DNA of 64,000 nucleotides from an uncultured Poribacteria bacterium (GTDB lineage Bacteria; Poribacteria; WGA-4E; PCPOR2b), in the NCBI GenBank assembly GCA_958296125.1, contig OY282444.1:1917940-1981939 (forward strand). Direction: 5' to 3'. The translations under genes were made by a program, and so were the position numbers. Positions 27,517 to 35,847 of the stretch are shown here, one piece after another. The notes under the pieces are model-generated. The model was given only the letters and a program-made list of their open reading frames with translations, ran no database searches and had not been told where the DNA came from. The first letter of the stretch is position 1. Every line of letters begins with the position of its first letter.

Positions 27517-28332
27517 ATGCTGACTGAAGAAGAAAAATGGTGGTTTGATCTGCACGGCTATCTAGTACTCAAACAAGCCGTCCCACAGGCAGACGTAAAA
27601 CGAATGGTCGAATTGAGCGATACTTGGCACGCCCTTGATGACAGTGAACTGCCACCCCCATTAAAAACCTATCATGATGTAAACACCAAGCCGACCACAC
27701 CGCGCTCGATTAATAACGTTCCGTATGCGGACGAAGTTTTTCAGCGGCTCGTTCTCAATCGAGAGATTATGCGAGTGGTGCTTGCACTGACAGGAAACGC
27801 CCCTCAGTTACTCTCAGTTGCGCTCACACGAAATACGAAAGAATCCGACGATCTTCATTTTCACGGTGGCTTCTCCGGCGGACTCCGCAATCCGGCGAAC
27901 GATTATCAAGCCGCCAATGGAGAGGTCTTTGCGACCTTTCTCAACGCCGGCGTTTCACTAGTAGATGTGCCAGCCGGCACAGGGTTTGTGTGCATCCCCG
28001 GTAGCCATAAGTCAAACTTCCCCAAGCCCAATCATGTGGACATCTACGATGGACTACCAGCGGTCGCAAACGTCAATGTGAAGGCGGGGGATGTAGTTCT
28101 ATTTACAGAGTCGCTCTGTCATGGTGCACGGCGTTGGACACTCGACGAACCGCGGCGCACCGTCTTTGTCCGTTACGGCACCTCCTACGCCTCCTGGTCG
28201 CCCGGATATGGTCCTATTGAAGAGCATCGAGACAAGTTGTCAGAGGACGTTTATGAACTCCTTCAAATGGCAGGTTTCCAGCATCGCAAGCGGGTGGTGA
28301 GCCGGTTACTTGCAGAGATGGGCGAGCAATAG
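27517..28332 (+). CDS. Phytanoyl-CoA dioxygenase (PhyH) family protein with HxG metal motif
   Basis: Double-stranded beta-helix protein related to Fe(II)/2-oxoglutarate oxygenases. The distal histidine is His202 (SLCHGAR), and the 2-oxoglutarate arginine is probably Arg213, Arg214 or Arg219 in RRTVFVRY. The first metal motif, normally HxD, reads His116-Gly117-Gly118 (or His114-Phe-His116), so the carboxylate ligand appears to be missing. IPGSHKSNFPKP is typical of the family. AAAGGAG precedes ATG 27517. Substrate unknown. It follows rhaB and precedes a methyltransferase, forming a small operon. It could be an oxygenase with another ligand, a halogenase-like enzyme, or inactive. Confidence 0.85.
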   Translation: MLTEEEKWWFDLHGYLVLKQAVPQADVKRMVELSDTWHALDDSELPPPLKTYHDVNTKPTTPRSINNVPYADEVFQRLVLNREIMRVVLALTGNAPQLLSVALTRNTKESDDLHFHGGFSGGLRNPANDYQAANGEVFATFLNAGVSLVDVPAGTGFVCIPGSHKSNFPKPNHVDIYDGLPAVANVNVKAGDVVLFTESLCHGARRWTLDEPRRTVFVRYGTSYASWSPGYGPIEEHRDKLSEDVYELLQMAGFQHRKRVVSRLLAEMGEQ

Positions 28333-28368
28333 CTTGGTTACTCTTATTGTCTGACGTAGGTTGAAACG

Positions 28369-29052
28369 ATGTCCCCCCAAATGCTACTCCAGCAGATTAA
28401 AAATCGTTATCCGGTTGCAGAGCAAACCATTCCCCTAACCACTGCTCATATCCGCATGGCGGTTATCGATGATCCAGATCAGTTGCTTGATACATTAAGC
28501 AAGGAAGACCAGTGGGGGATGCTTCATCTCCCCTATTGGACCTACCTGTGGCCCTCTGCAATTGGCCTCGCCCACTACCTTGATCAGATTCATGGATTCG
28601 CGAGACAGCGGGTCTTAGAAATCGGTTGTGGGTTCGGACTCGCCGGGATTGTGGCATGTCAAAAGGGCGGTGTCGTGCTATTCACAGACTATGAACGAGA
28701 CACCCTGACCTTTGCCCGATATAATACCTTGCGAAATGGGTGTGTTAACCGAGCATCCTTTGTGCAGATGGATTGGAACACCCCATGCCTGAAAGGCAAA
28801 TTTTCGCGCATCCTCGCCTCAGATGTTATCTATGAGGAGACGCATTGGGACCCAATTCTCACGCTGATCCAAACGTATCTGACCCCCGATGGAGATGCTA
28901 TTTTCTCCGAGCCCAATCGTGTCAGTGCGTCTGGCTTCCTTGAACGGATTGGTCGTTATGGATTCACATACGCGAAACAGACCGATGACGTTGTTTCTCC
29001 GGACGGGACAGTTTCCAAAATCTCCATCTATTGTGTCAAGCGGGGCAGATAA
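28369..29052 (+). CDS. Class I SAM-dependent methyltransferase (METTL/Methyltransf_16-like)
   Basis: Rossmann-fold methyltransferase of 227 residues. The SAM motif is VLEIGCGFGLAGIVACQKGG, followed by an acidic loop FTDYERDTLTFARYN and ILASDVIYEE. These resemble the family that methylates lysines on small proteins, though small molecules are possible. It begins at ATG 28369, 36 bases after the PhyH gene, and ends the rhaB-PhyH unit. Substrate unknown. Confidence 0.82.
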   Translation: MSPQMLLQQIKNRYPVAEQTIPLTTAHIRMAVIDDPDQLLDTLSKEDQWGMLHLPYWTYLWPSAIGLAHYLDQIHGFARQRVLEIGCGFGLAGIVACQKGGVVLFTDYERDTLTFARYNTLRNGCVNRASFVQMDWNTPCLKGKFSRILASDVIYEETHWDPILTLIQTYLTPDGDAIFSEPNRVSASGFLERIGRYGFTYAKQTDDVVSPDGTVSKISIYCVKRGR

Positions 29053-29119
29053 GGGTGCACCCTGCCTATCCGACGAGGTTCAGAAGTTCATTACTGAACC
29101 AATACACCAATTTCTATGC

Positions 29120-29368
29120 TCACTTAATCACTTCGTAACGCACATCGATATTAACCCTGCCCTCTAGTGCTTCCGTGAGCATTGTGAGCAACTCCTCATC
29201 ACAGCCATTCTCTCCCAAAAAACTTAAGGAGTCTATATCGATGTAATAATCCTGATCCTCAACCCCTTCCTCCTCCAAGTTATCAATGAGAAACTGCACC
29301 TGATTTCCGGTAACGACCCCAATTTCGTTGTCGTGTTCGATGTCTACCAATCGATACAGTTGGTCCAT
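29120..29368 (-). CDS. Small acidic protein of unknown function
   Basis: An 82-residue, strongly acidic protein starting MDQLYRLVDIEHDNEIGVV at ATG 29368, which lies behind GGAGGT. No signal peptide, membrane segment or cysteine cluster is dominant. Alternating strand-helix-strand pattern (VQFLIDNLEEEG, YYIDIDSLSFL, EELLTMLTEALEG, VNIDVRYEVI) suggests a small alpha/beta fold. I do not recognise the family. A longer start at 29452 is possible but has no ribosome site. It faces the methyltransferase and precedes nothing on its strand. Confidence 0.68.
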   Translation of the reverse strand: MDQLYRLVDIEHDNEIGVVTGNQVQFLIDNLEEEGVEDQDYYIDIDSLSFLGENGCDEELLTMLTEALEGRVNIDVRYEVIK

Positions 29369-29462
29369 AGATGACCTCCGAAAGTTTATGCCATCTTCTA
29401 TAAATGCCGCGTAAATATAGGGCCCGCATCGGAACGGGATTTCACGCCTCACGTTTCACTAT

Positions 29463-30272
29463 CTATGTCCAGCGGGTCACCATCTTGGTGCGCGGATCTT
29501 CGCCGCTGCCAATTTCCTCATGACGAAACAGCTGTTTGGCGCGGTCTGAAAGTGAATCATAGATGTCCTGTCGAATCCCGATTTGCGGATACATCGTCTT
29601 GAACCATGAACGCGCATACATCAGTGCAATGTTCGGACGCGGTTCGTCAGACACGTTGGGCGTACCACGATGCCACATCCGTGCATCCCGAATAAGCAGA
29701 GAGCCAGCCGGCATGAGCACCTGTTCCGAGTGCATGATTTTTGATATGCTTTCGACATCAATTCCACTTGGCATCAGATGTGTACCACCGGGCCAGATTT
29801 CCATCGCGCCGTTATCCTTACGAAACTCGACCAGCGGAATGTCCAAAACAATACAGTAAACCGGTGATGCGGCATCCGTCTCTGGAAAGAGTTGATGAAT
29901 ATCAGAGTGGGCGGGTTGATAGTCCGATCCCGGAAGCGGTGTATTATTTCCCAAATAATGACAGATACAGTTTTCTCCTAGTAATTGGTCAATTACTGAC
30001 AGAACAATTGGATGGCTTATAACGTCTGGTTGATTAAACGGTGCACGGAACGGTAGGTGCATCTGCCAACGTTTCGCCCCGCGGTTCGGTTCATTTTTGG
30101 CGATATTTTCATTCAAAAGTTCCATATAATGCCAGCGAAGTTCATCAACTAGATCTTCGGACAGAACGGCCTCGAAAACAACGTAACCATTCATCTTGAT
30201 CTGCTGAAGTGCAGCATCAAGTGTTTCCAGATTCAGGGTCTTCGTTTCCCGTTCTTCAGTGCTTAGTTTCAT
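29463..30272 (-). CDS. Phytanoyl-CoA dioxygenase (PhyH) family protein, canonical HxD
   Basis: Fe(II)/2-oxoglutarate oxygenase of 269 residues with an intact facial triad: His122-Ser-Asp124, distal His201 (MWHRGTPN) and probable co-substrate Arg212. The start is ATG 30272 behind AAAGGAAA; an upstream in-frame ATG at 30473 would overlap the ThuA-like gene and is rejected. It follows the ThuA-like gene by 61 bases on the same strand. Substrate unknown. Unlike its neighbour at 31287-32099, it keeps the aspartate. Confidence 0.88.
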   Translation of the reverse strand: MKLSTEERETKTLNLETLDAALQQIKMNGYVVFEAVLSEDLVDELRWHYMELLNENIAKNEPNRGAKRWQMHLPFRAPFNQPDVISHPIVLSVIDQLLGENCICHYLGNNTPLPGSDYQPAHSDIHQLFPETDAASPVYCIVLDIPLVEFRKDNGAMEIWPGGTHLMPSGIDVESISKIMHSEQVLMPAGSLLIRDARMWHRGTPNVSDEPRPNIALMYARSWFKTMYPQIGIRQDIYDSLSDRAKQLFRHEEIGSGEDPRTKMVTRWT

Positions 30273-30333
30273 CAAATTTCCTTTATAAATTGTAGCTATT
30301 AAAAGAATGAATGACGAATTGATCAACCTCAAA

Positions 30334-31275
30334 TCAGAGGCTAAAATCGGAGGGATGCATTCCCTTCTTGAAGGTACCGAAACCGAAGCAAGTGGGGCTA
30401 TACTCGCCCACATAATCAACTTGGCTTTTGTCGGGAATCTGATTTTCCAACCCCATGCCCCAGTAGCAGGCATTTACCAACAGACGCCGCAAACCCTCGC
30501 TTTCTAGGTCTACCGAGGCTCCCATTGTCGTGCAGAAGACACGGGATGCTGCTCCTTGCTCACCCACGTAGGTCTTAATCCACGCCAACGGCATGGTGGG
30601 TGTGTCAGGTTTAGGTGGATCTGACGGTTCCATCCCGACAAGAACCTGACCGCGGAGGAGCACTTGCGGATTGCCTGACAATGTTGTGGTACCATAAACA
30701 TCGGTTGGTCCCCAAATAGCTTCGACCCCTTGCAGAATAGGATGGTGTTTTATCTCTGCGTCGATGATGCCGCGCGTGCTCTCTTTGCCGTGGTGACCAT
30801 GATGATTAATCCACGTTTCTCCCAAAACTTGGCGCCCATACCCACCGTCAAATTCCTCACTGTTGAAGCTGTATTTGGCATAGGGGCTTTGTCGGTTCCT
30901 CGTGTAACTGAAAGCGTGTGTTGCTGTCCGCAATCCCATAACCGGCTTGCCCGCATTAGTATAATCAATAATATGTTTCATCTGGTCATCGGGCAGCTCG
31001 CGGAAACGTGTGAAAAGCACCATCATGTCCGCGGTCTTGAGATTGTGAAGTCCGGGAATATTGGTTTGTTCCTCTGGATTGATTTCCCCTGTTTCCGGAT
31101 CGATTGCAAAAAGCACCGTGCATTTGAACCCGTGATGGACAGCCAAAATTTTAGCGAGCAGTGGGAGCGCTTCTTCGGAGCGGTATTCCTCGTCGCCACT
31201 GACGAGCACGATATGTTTCCCTGCGCCTGGCCCTTCCTTTCCCTCATATACAATCCAATGTTCAGAATTTTCCAT
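30334..31275 (-). CDS. ThuA-like glutamine-amidotransferase-fold protein
   Basis: A 313-residue protein with the ThuA (trehalose utilisation A) fold. IVLVSGDEEYRSEEALPLLAKILA opens the fold. LFTRFRELPDDQMKHIIDYTNAGKPVMGLRTATHAF and YGRQVLGETWINHHGHHG are ThuA-like. A histidine-rich loop at about 163-168 could bind metal. It is flanked by two PhyH genes: the upstream one ends 11 bases before it and the next begins 61 bases after it. ThuA proteins occur widely in sugar catabolic clusters, but their reaction is mostly undefined. A second, shorter ThuA is at 59924. Confidence 0.82.
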   Translation of the reverse strand: MENSEHWIVYEGKEGPGAGKHIVLVSGDEEYRSEEALPLLAKILAVHHGFKCTVLFAIDPETGEINPEEQTNIPGLHNLKTADMMVLFTRFRELPDDQMKHIIDYTNAGKPVMGLRTATHAFSYTRNRQSPYAKYSFNSEEFDGGYGRQVLGETWINHHGHHGKESTRGIIDAEIKHHPILQGVEAIWGPTDVYGTTTLSGNPQVLLRGQVLVGMEPSDPPKPDTPTMPLAWIKTYVGEQGAASRVFCTTMGASVDLESEGLRRLLVNACYWGMGLENQIPDKSQVDYVGEYSPTCFGFGTFKKGMHPSDFSL

Positions 31276-31286
31276 ATCATTCTCCT

Positions 31287-32099
31287 TTATGGTGTTCGGT
31301 AGAGCTCTGAACCTTTGTCCTCCCTGCGGTAATGTGGCGCAGAGATGACCGCCTTTTGGCCTTCAGTCAGTTCATCGTAGAACGGTGGTGGCGTGTAGTC
31401 TCCCATCAACGACTCGCCCATAACCCCAGAGTTATAGCGAATAATCACCGAACGCCTTTGGTGCTTGGCGAGCCACGGCAGTCCGCCGTGCATCAGACAT
31501 TCGACAAACAGGATGGCATCGCCCGCCTTCGCGGGGATCGAAACAATCCGATCTTGGTATGTGTGATAAAGCCGAATGTCGTCCGGGCATGGGAAGTTCG
31601 CCTTGTGACTGCCGGGCAAACAGGCGAAACCGCCATCTTCCGGTCCCACATCGGTCAACTGAACCGCCATGTTCGTCATGCCGCAAAACATGCGGCCATT
31701 ACGATAGAGGAAGCCGCGCGAACGGTCAAAGGGTTCGCCGCCTTCGTGGAACCAGAAGCCTTCCGCACCTTCGTCCATCGTGATGATACCGAGTCCCTCC
31801 AGTCGGGGCCCGGATCCCAACAACTCCTCCAGATACGGCATGAGTCTAGGGTGGGCAATCATTTGGCGGAACACATCGCAATGTGGCTTTTCCCACGTCA
31901 ACATGCCCCCCAGATCGCCACGGCCCAGCTTGCCTCGCAGCGTGATGGACCCGTTAGCGAGATCATTTGGACGGATCTGGATCTCATCCGCATGGTAGTC
32001 AACCGCTGCATTCGCAGCATCCACCTCTTCGGGTGACAGGGCACCTTCTATCACCAAATAACCGTGCACGTCAAACAGATATTTTTCTGCGTCTGTCAT
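31287..32099 (-). CDS. Phytanoyl-CoA dioxygenase (PhyH) family protein with HxG metal motif
   Basis: PhyH-fold protein of 270 residues starting at ATG 32099. The metal motif reads His118-Glu119-Gly120 where HxD is expected. The distal His204 (LMHGG) and the arginines 215, 216 and 221 (QRRSVIIRY) remain. CLPGSHKANFPCP closely matches the first HxG protein at 27517, so the two are likely paralogues. An in-frame ATG at 32129 is possible. It leads a minus-strand unit with the ThuA-like and HxD PhyH genes. Substrate unknown. Confidence 0.86.
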   Translation of the reverse strand: MTDAEKYLFDVHGYLVIEGALSPEEVDAANAAVDYHADEIQIRPNDLANGSITLRGKLGRGDLGGMLTWEKPHCDVFRQMIAHPRLMPYLEELLGSGPRLEGLGIITMDEGAEGFWFHEGGEPFDRSRGFLYRNGRMFCGMTNMAVQLTDVGPEDGGFACLPGSHKANFPCPDDIRLYHTYQDRIVSIPAKAGDAILFVECLMHGGLPWLAKHQRRSVIIRYNSGVMGESLMGDYTPPPFYDELTEGQKAVISAPHYRREDKGSELYRTP

Positions 32100-32472
32100 T
32101 GTCTTTTTCCTTTCTTTCCACCGGTTTTCCATTAAAGTTGAAGGGCTCAACCGTTCGCTCTAGTGGCTCTGAATCCCGATCGCAGTATCAGGGCGGGACG
32201 GTATGTGGAGGCAGCCCGAGCAGTCGCAACGCTTTCACACCATCGGAACCCTAATTCCTGTAGGGCGGGTTTTCTAGCTCGGCACTGGCACCCGGTCTAA
32301 TACCGGGCCTCTTTCTCTCTTTCGACAAAGAGGTAAAAATTGTCCTTACGGATGGCATCGGGGTCAATATTCTCGTAGCAGCGCGGAGGGATTAAAAAGA
32401 TTATGTATTCGATTCTCATTTTTACATCTCTATTTCGGTACTATTTGGCACCGAGCGGAGCGGATTTGTAAC
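32100..32472. other. Intergenic region with repeat fragment and hairpins
   Basis: No gene is supported. It has a 30-base segment from 32167 that resembles 33816 onward (see the repeat entry), a hairpin CCCGGT-loop-ACCGGG at 32291-32307 and a second with arms CCTCTTT and AAAGAGG at 32308-32333. On the minus strand these follow the mannonate-dehydratase-like gene and may end its transcript. Confidence 0.5.
32167..32200. repeat. Dispersed repeat fragment (GAATCCnGATCGCAG type)
   Basis: CTGAATCCCGATCGCAG and the following ATCAGG match a second copy at 33818-33848 in the spacer on the other side of the mannonate-dehydratase-like gene, with the same orientation. Identity is high in the core and fades outward. 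Confidence 0.55.
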
Positions 32473-33714
32473 CTACGGTCTGATCACGGTACCATCAGCG
32501 CGCCGGGCATCACCCCACAGCTTGGGGCCTCCCACATCTTTGGCAGGAAAACGGGCTGCCAGTTCCTCGTTTATATCCACTCCTATCCCAGGCTTGCCAT
32601 TGGGCCACATATAGCCGTTGCACAGTTCAGGTGTTCCGGGGAACACCTCCTTCAACGTCTCATGGGTGTTCAGGTATACCGAAGCCTCCTGAATCCCGAA
32701 ATTCCACACATTCATATCTAGCATGAGGTTAGCTGCGTGCCCAACCGGAGAAACATCAGCGGATCCGTGCCAAGCGGTGCGGACGTTGAAGGCTTCGCAC
32801 AACGCAGCCAGCTTACGGGTTGGCGTTAACCCCCCTATCGTGGAAATGTGCACCCGAATGAAATCGATTAGTCGATCCTTAATCATCGGGACAATCTCTT
32901 GAGGGTTGCTGTATAACTCTCCCATAGCGATCGGTACGCTGGTCTGTTGACGGACAAGGCGGAAGTAGTCATTGTCTTCTGGCGCAAAGAGATCCTCAAG
33001 GAAAAATGGTCTAAATTGCTCCAGTTCCTTTGCCAAACCAAGCCCTTGGATGGGGGGCATACGCTCGTGAAGATCGTACAGAATTTCTGGATTCGGTCCA
33101 AAAGTTGTGCGGAAGTGTTCAAAAGCAGCCACGACGCTTTGAGCATACGGTACTGGCTCAAAGATGCTTACCCTGCTGTCCCCGACTTTGTTAGTGATGA
33201 TGACCGGTTCCTGATGAGGCGTATCCTGTGGTATTGAAGGGTGCATCGAACCCAGCTTGAAGTGGCGGAACCCCCGTTCTTGGAGTTCGTGGATGTGTTC
33301 TTCGTACTCCACAAGGTCGCGTCCAGTTGGGATGATGTATACAGCTGCAGCCTCTCTAGATTTACCACCGAACAACTCGTACACAGGCATCCCCGCTACC
33401 TTGCCCTTGATGTCCCACAGTGCTTGATCCACACCGCTTATGGCGTTGTTGAGAACGGGGCCATATCGCCAATAGGCGGACACATTGCACGACTGCCATA
33501 TATCTTCGATGTCAGCAGGATCTTTGCCGACGAGAAAGGGCGTGAAATAGTCGTTCACGGCTGCTGCCACGGCGGTGGGCCTCGAGAAAAATGAAGCGCA
33601 CCCCAAACCGTACAGTTCAGGCTCGTTGGTCTCTACCTTGACGACAGTGAGGGTGCGCGCACCGGGCGGCTGCGTAATAATCGCTCGAATATCGCGAATC
33701 TTCAGGTTGCTCAT
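32473..33714 (-). CDS. Enolase-superfamily dehydratase, mannonate dehydratase/RspA (ManD) family
   Basis: Acid-sugar dehydratase-like protein of 413 residues. TVVKVETNEPELYGLGCA and the capping domain DPADIEDIWQ open it. The barrel carries metal ligands in YDLHERMPP, FLEDLFAPED and MGELYSNPQE, and the family tail TAWHGSADVSPVGHAANLMLD. These match RspA/ManD proteins, many of which act poorly or not at all on mannonate. AAAGGTG precedes ATG 33714. It is flanked by PhyH genes on both sides, suggesting a role in degrading an acidic sugar. The exact substrate is unknown. Confidence 0.88.
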   Translation of the reverse strand: MSNLKIRDIRAIITQPPGARTLTVVKVETNEPELYGLGCASFFSRPTAVAAAVNDYFTPFLVGKDPADIEDIWQSCNVSAYWRYGPVLNNAISGVDQALWDIKGKVAGMPVYELFGGKSREAAAVYIIPTGRDLVEYEEHIHELQERGFRHFKLGSMHPSIPQDTPHQEPVIITNKVGDSRVSIFEPVPYAQSVVAAFEHFRTTFGPNPEILYDLHERMPPIQGLGLAKELEQFRPFFLEDLFAPEDNDYFRLVRQQTSVPIAMGELYSNPQEIVPMIKDRLIDFIRVHISTIGGLTPTRKLAALCEAFNVRTAWHGSADVSPVGHAANLMLDMNVWNFGIQEASVYLNTHETLKEVFPGTPELCNGYMWPNGKPGIGVDINEELAARFPAKDVGGPKLWGDARRADGTVIRP

Positions 33715-33765
33715 TCCATACACCTTTTTTATTGAAAAGCGTCTTTAGCTCTCAAACCTAAGTCT

Positions 33766-33793
33766 GTAGGGAAGGCCAATCGTTGTTCCCTAC
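33766..33793. repeat. 28-base palindromic element
   Basis: GTAGGGAA and TTCCCTAC form 8-base arms around a 12-base loop. A second 28-base palindrome with the same left end is at 52705-52732. It is followed directly by the AACTCAAGTTGCCA repeat. Confidence 0.6.
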
Positions 33794-33797
33794 TACT

Positions 33798-33848
33798 AAC
33801 TCAAGTTGCCAGTTGCTTTGAATCCGGATCGCAGCATCAGGACAGAGC
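33798..33848. repeat. Dispersed AACTCAAGTTGCCA repeat plus GAATCCnGATCGCAG fragment
   Basis: AACTCAAGTTGCCA at 33798-33811 recurs at 2304, 60568 and, with two changes, 41228. It is followed here by the GAATCCGGATCGCAG segment shared with 32167. The copies all lie between genes. Confidence 0.6.
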
Positions 33849-33910
33849 GATAGGTAGCGACTTGCGTTAAAATAACTTCGGTATTTCGTTATCCTCACAT
33901 TTCCCAATCC

Positions 33911-34804
33911 CTATACACAACCGGGAAACTCACTTCCACGAATAAGGGGCCAACCGTTGACCGGTTCCGGTCCCACAAGACAACCCAACTGTTTAATATG
34001 TTCGGTCTCCTTTGGTGTGCCGATATAGCGCGTCTCTGCCGAAACATAGTGGATGGACCAACCTCGCCTGCGGTGAGAGGTTGTATTGGGACCGCTGCAA
34101 TGCAATGCCAAGCTATGGTGGAAGGTGGCATCCCCCGCTGCAACCGGCACTGGAACCTCTTGTGCAAGGACATCTTCCGTCAGCATGTAAGGCAGGTGAT
34201 CCCAGTTGACCAACCCGAAGTTGTGGCTGCCCGGAATAAAACGAACACAACCATTTTCCACAGTTGAATCGTCTAGCAAAAGCTGACAGGTAATCTGGAA
34301 GTTGCTCGCAAAAAAGCTCCAGAACACAGAATCCTGATGATAGCGGTTGGCGCGCGCATAAGGCGGCTTGGCGAACACCTGATCATAGTATAGCTTGATA
34401 TTTGGCCCTATCAGATCGGCGACGATGTCAACAATCTTCGGTGATCGGACAAAGGTGTCAAAGACAGGATCGTATCGAGAGGGCACATTCACCTTATTTA
34501 TAGCGTCGATCGGGTCTTTAACCTGTATCTTACGTTGCGCGTTGTAATCGTCTTCGCCTTTTGGAAAAACTTGGGTGTCGCGCCGATTGTGCCGCTTTCC
34601 GTGCGGTGCGGACGCTTCCAATTGCTGCGCCTGTTGCGGTTTGTGGCGAGAAACGTGCTGTTCAGGAAAGTCGGGTACACGCCCCAATACGAGGTTGGCA
34701 TAGTGTTCCCGTAATGTCTCAAGTTCATCGCAAGAAATTAGATTCTTGATGACGATGTAACCGTCTCGAAAGAACAAGCTTCTCTGTGCTTCGCTTAGTC
34801 TCAT
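33911..34804 (-). CDS. Phytanoyl-CoA dioxygenase (PhyH) family protein, canonical HxD
   Basis: PhyH-type oxygenase of 297 residues with complete metal site: His156-Gln-Asp158, a distal histidine in ATFHHSLALHCSGPN (His235 likely) and arginines 245-247 for 2-oxoglutarate. An insertion of about 50 polar residues (50-100, including ASAPHGKRHNRRD) sits before the core. ATG 34804 follows GAAGGGA. Substrate unknown. It lies upstream of the mannonate-dehydratase-like gene on the same strand, with 196 bases between. Confidence 0.88.
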   Translation of the reverse strand: MRLSEAQRSLFFRDGYIVIKNLISCDELETLREHYANLVLGRVPDFPEQHVSRHKPQQAQQLEASAPHGKRHNRRDTQVFPKGEDDYNAQRKIQVKDPIDAINKVNVPSRYDPVFDTFVRSPKIVDIVADLIGPNIKLYYDQVFAKPPYARANRYHQDSVFWSFFASNFQITCQLLLDDSTVENGCVRFIPGSHNFGLVNWDHLPYMLTEDVLAQEVPVPVAAGDATFHHSLALHCSGPNTTSHRRRGWSIHYVSAETRYIGTPKETEHIKQLGCLVGPEPVNGWPLIRGSEFPGCV

Positions 34805-34997
34805 GTTTATCCCTTCTCTTAAACATTGGTGCAGCATGAAGGTGCACTTCTAGCATCTGGGTACAATGAGATTTTTTCGCAACTCTACCCTAATTCCATC
34901 ATGAGGTCAAGGATATTCTTACACGGTGCAGTCTGTTTGTATAGTTTGAAATGTCTCTAAGCATCTCCAGATCTGTAAGGAACTGGTTATACTGTTC

Positions 34998-35027
34998 TAA
35001 CCGAAGTTTTTCAAAAAAACTCGGTTT
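34998..35027 (-). terminator. Hairpin after the isomerase gene
   Basis: An A/T-rich inverted repeat with arms around AACCGA and TCGGTT encloses runs of T and A, a few bases after the stop at 35034. No long T-run follows outside the stem, so it is a modest terminator candidate. Confidence 0.35.
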
Positions 35028-35033
35028 CTCTAG

Positions 35034-35798
35034 TTACACATCACATAGCTGCACCGCCGCGCGTAAACCTTCAATCGGATCGCCTTTCGGGATAAACTCG
35101 TGCCCCACATAGAGCGTATAGCCCGTTTCTGCAATGGCTCGCATGATGGGCGGATAGTTGATTTCCTGTGCTTCGTCTAAGTCGTGGCGACCGGGATTGC
35201 CCGCCGTGTGGAAGTGTCCGATATACTCAATATTATCTTGGAGCGTGCGGATAATATCGCCTTCCATAATCTGCATGTGGTAGATGTCGTAGAGCAGCTT
35301 CGCTCGCGGTGAATTGACCCGTTTGCATACCTCTACACCCCAAGCGGTGCTATCGCACTGATAATCGGGGTGGTTGACCTTGCTGTTGAGTAATTCCAAA
35401 CAGAGGTTGATTCCCTTCTCTTCGGCAGCTTTTGTGACGCGGCTGAGTCCCTCTGCGATAATATCAATCCCCTCTTCATCGGATAAACCGTCATAGCGGT
35501 TGCCTGAGAAAGTGATGAGGCCGGGAATATCATTTGCGGCGGCAAGTTCAATGTTTGCAAGGAGTTCATCCTCGATTCGGTCGTGGTTCTCGCGCTTGTT
35601 AAGTCCATCGGTGAGCGAGCTGTGTCCAACGAAGGTAGCGATATCGAGTCCCAACTCCTTGACAAGGGGCCAATACTGCTGATCGACCAGTTCGACCGCT
35701 GTTAAGCCAACTTCGGCTGCGCCCCTGATAAATCCGTCGGGGGTCAAATCCCCTTGAATGAAACTCCATCCTGTTGCAGATTGCTTAATTCGCGCCAT
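35034..35798 (-). CDS. Sugar phosphate isomerase/epimerase (AP endonuclease 2 TIM barrel)
   Basis: TIM-barrel protein of 254 residues. NLCLELLNSKVNHPDY and AKLLYDIYHMQIMEGD contain the usual metal-binding Glu and His/Asp positions, and GHFHTAGNPGRHDLDEAQEINYPPIM closely resembles hydroxypyruvate isomerase-like enzymes. GAGGAGA precedes ATG 35798. The second isomerase gene lies 49 bases upstream on the same strand and is probably co-transcribed. The substrate may be a keto sugar or keto acid, not determinable here. Confidence 0.87.
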   Translation of the reverse strand: MARIKQSATGWSFIQGDLTPDGFIRGAAEVGLTAVELVDQQYWPLVKELGLDIATFVGHSSLTDGLNKRENHDRIEDELLANIELAAANDIPGLITFSGNRYDGLSDEEGIDIIAEGLSRVTKAAEEKGINLCLELLNSKVNHPDYQCDSTAWGVEVCKRVNSPRAKLLYDIYHMQIMEGDIIRTLQDNIEYIGHFHTAGNPGRHDLDEAQEINYPPIMRAIAETGYTLYVGHEFIPKGDPIEGLRAAVQLCDV

Positions 35799-35847
35799 AT
35801 TACTCTCCTCTACTTCCACTGATTAGAAATGTGACAAGTCCAAAATT

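Noticed and set aside
30273-30473. Longer start for the PhyH gene at 29463
   Set aside because: It would overlap the ThuA-like gene, and a good ribosome site is at 30272.
30730-31302. 190-codon open frame opposite the ThuA-like gene
   Set aside because: No recognisable domain; ThuA on the other strand accounts for the conservation.
31332-32036. 234-codon open frame opposite the HxG PhyH gene
   Set aside because: The encoded protein is rich in His, Arg and Gln without recognisable fold, and the opposite strand has a clear PhyH gene.
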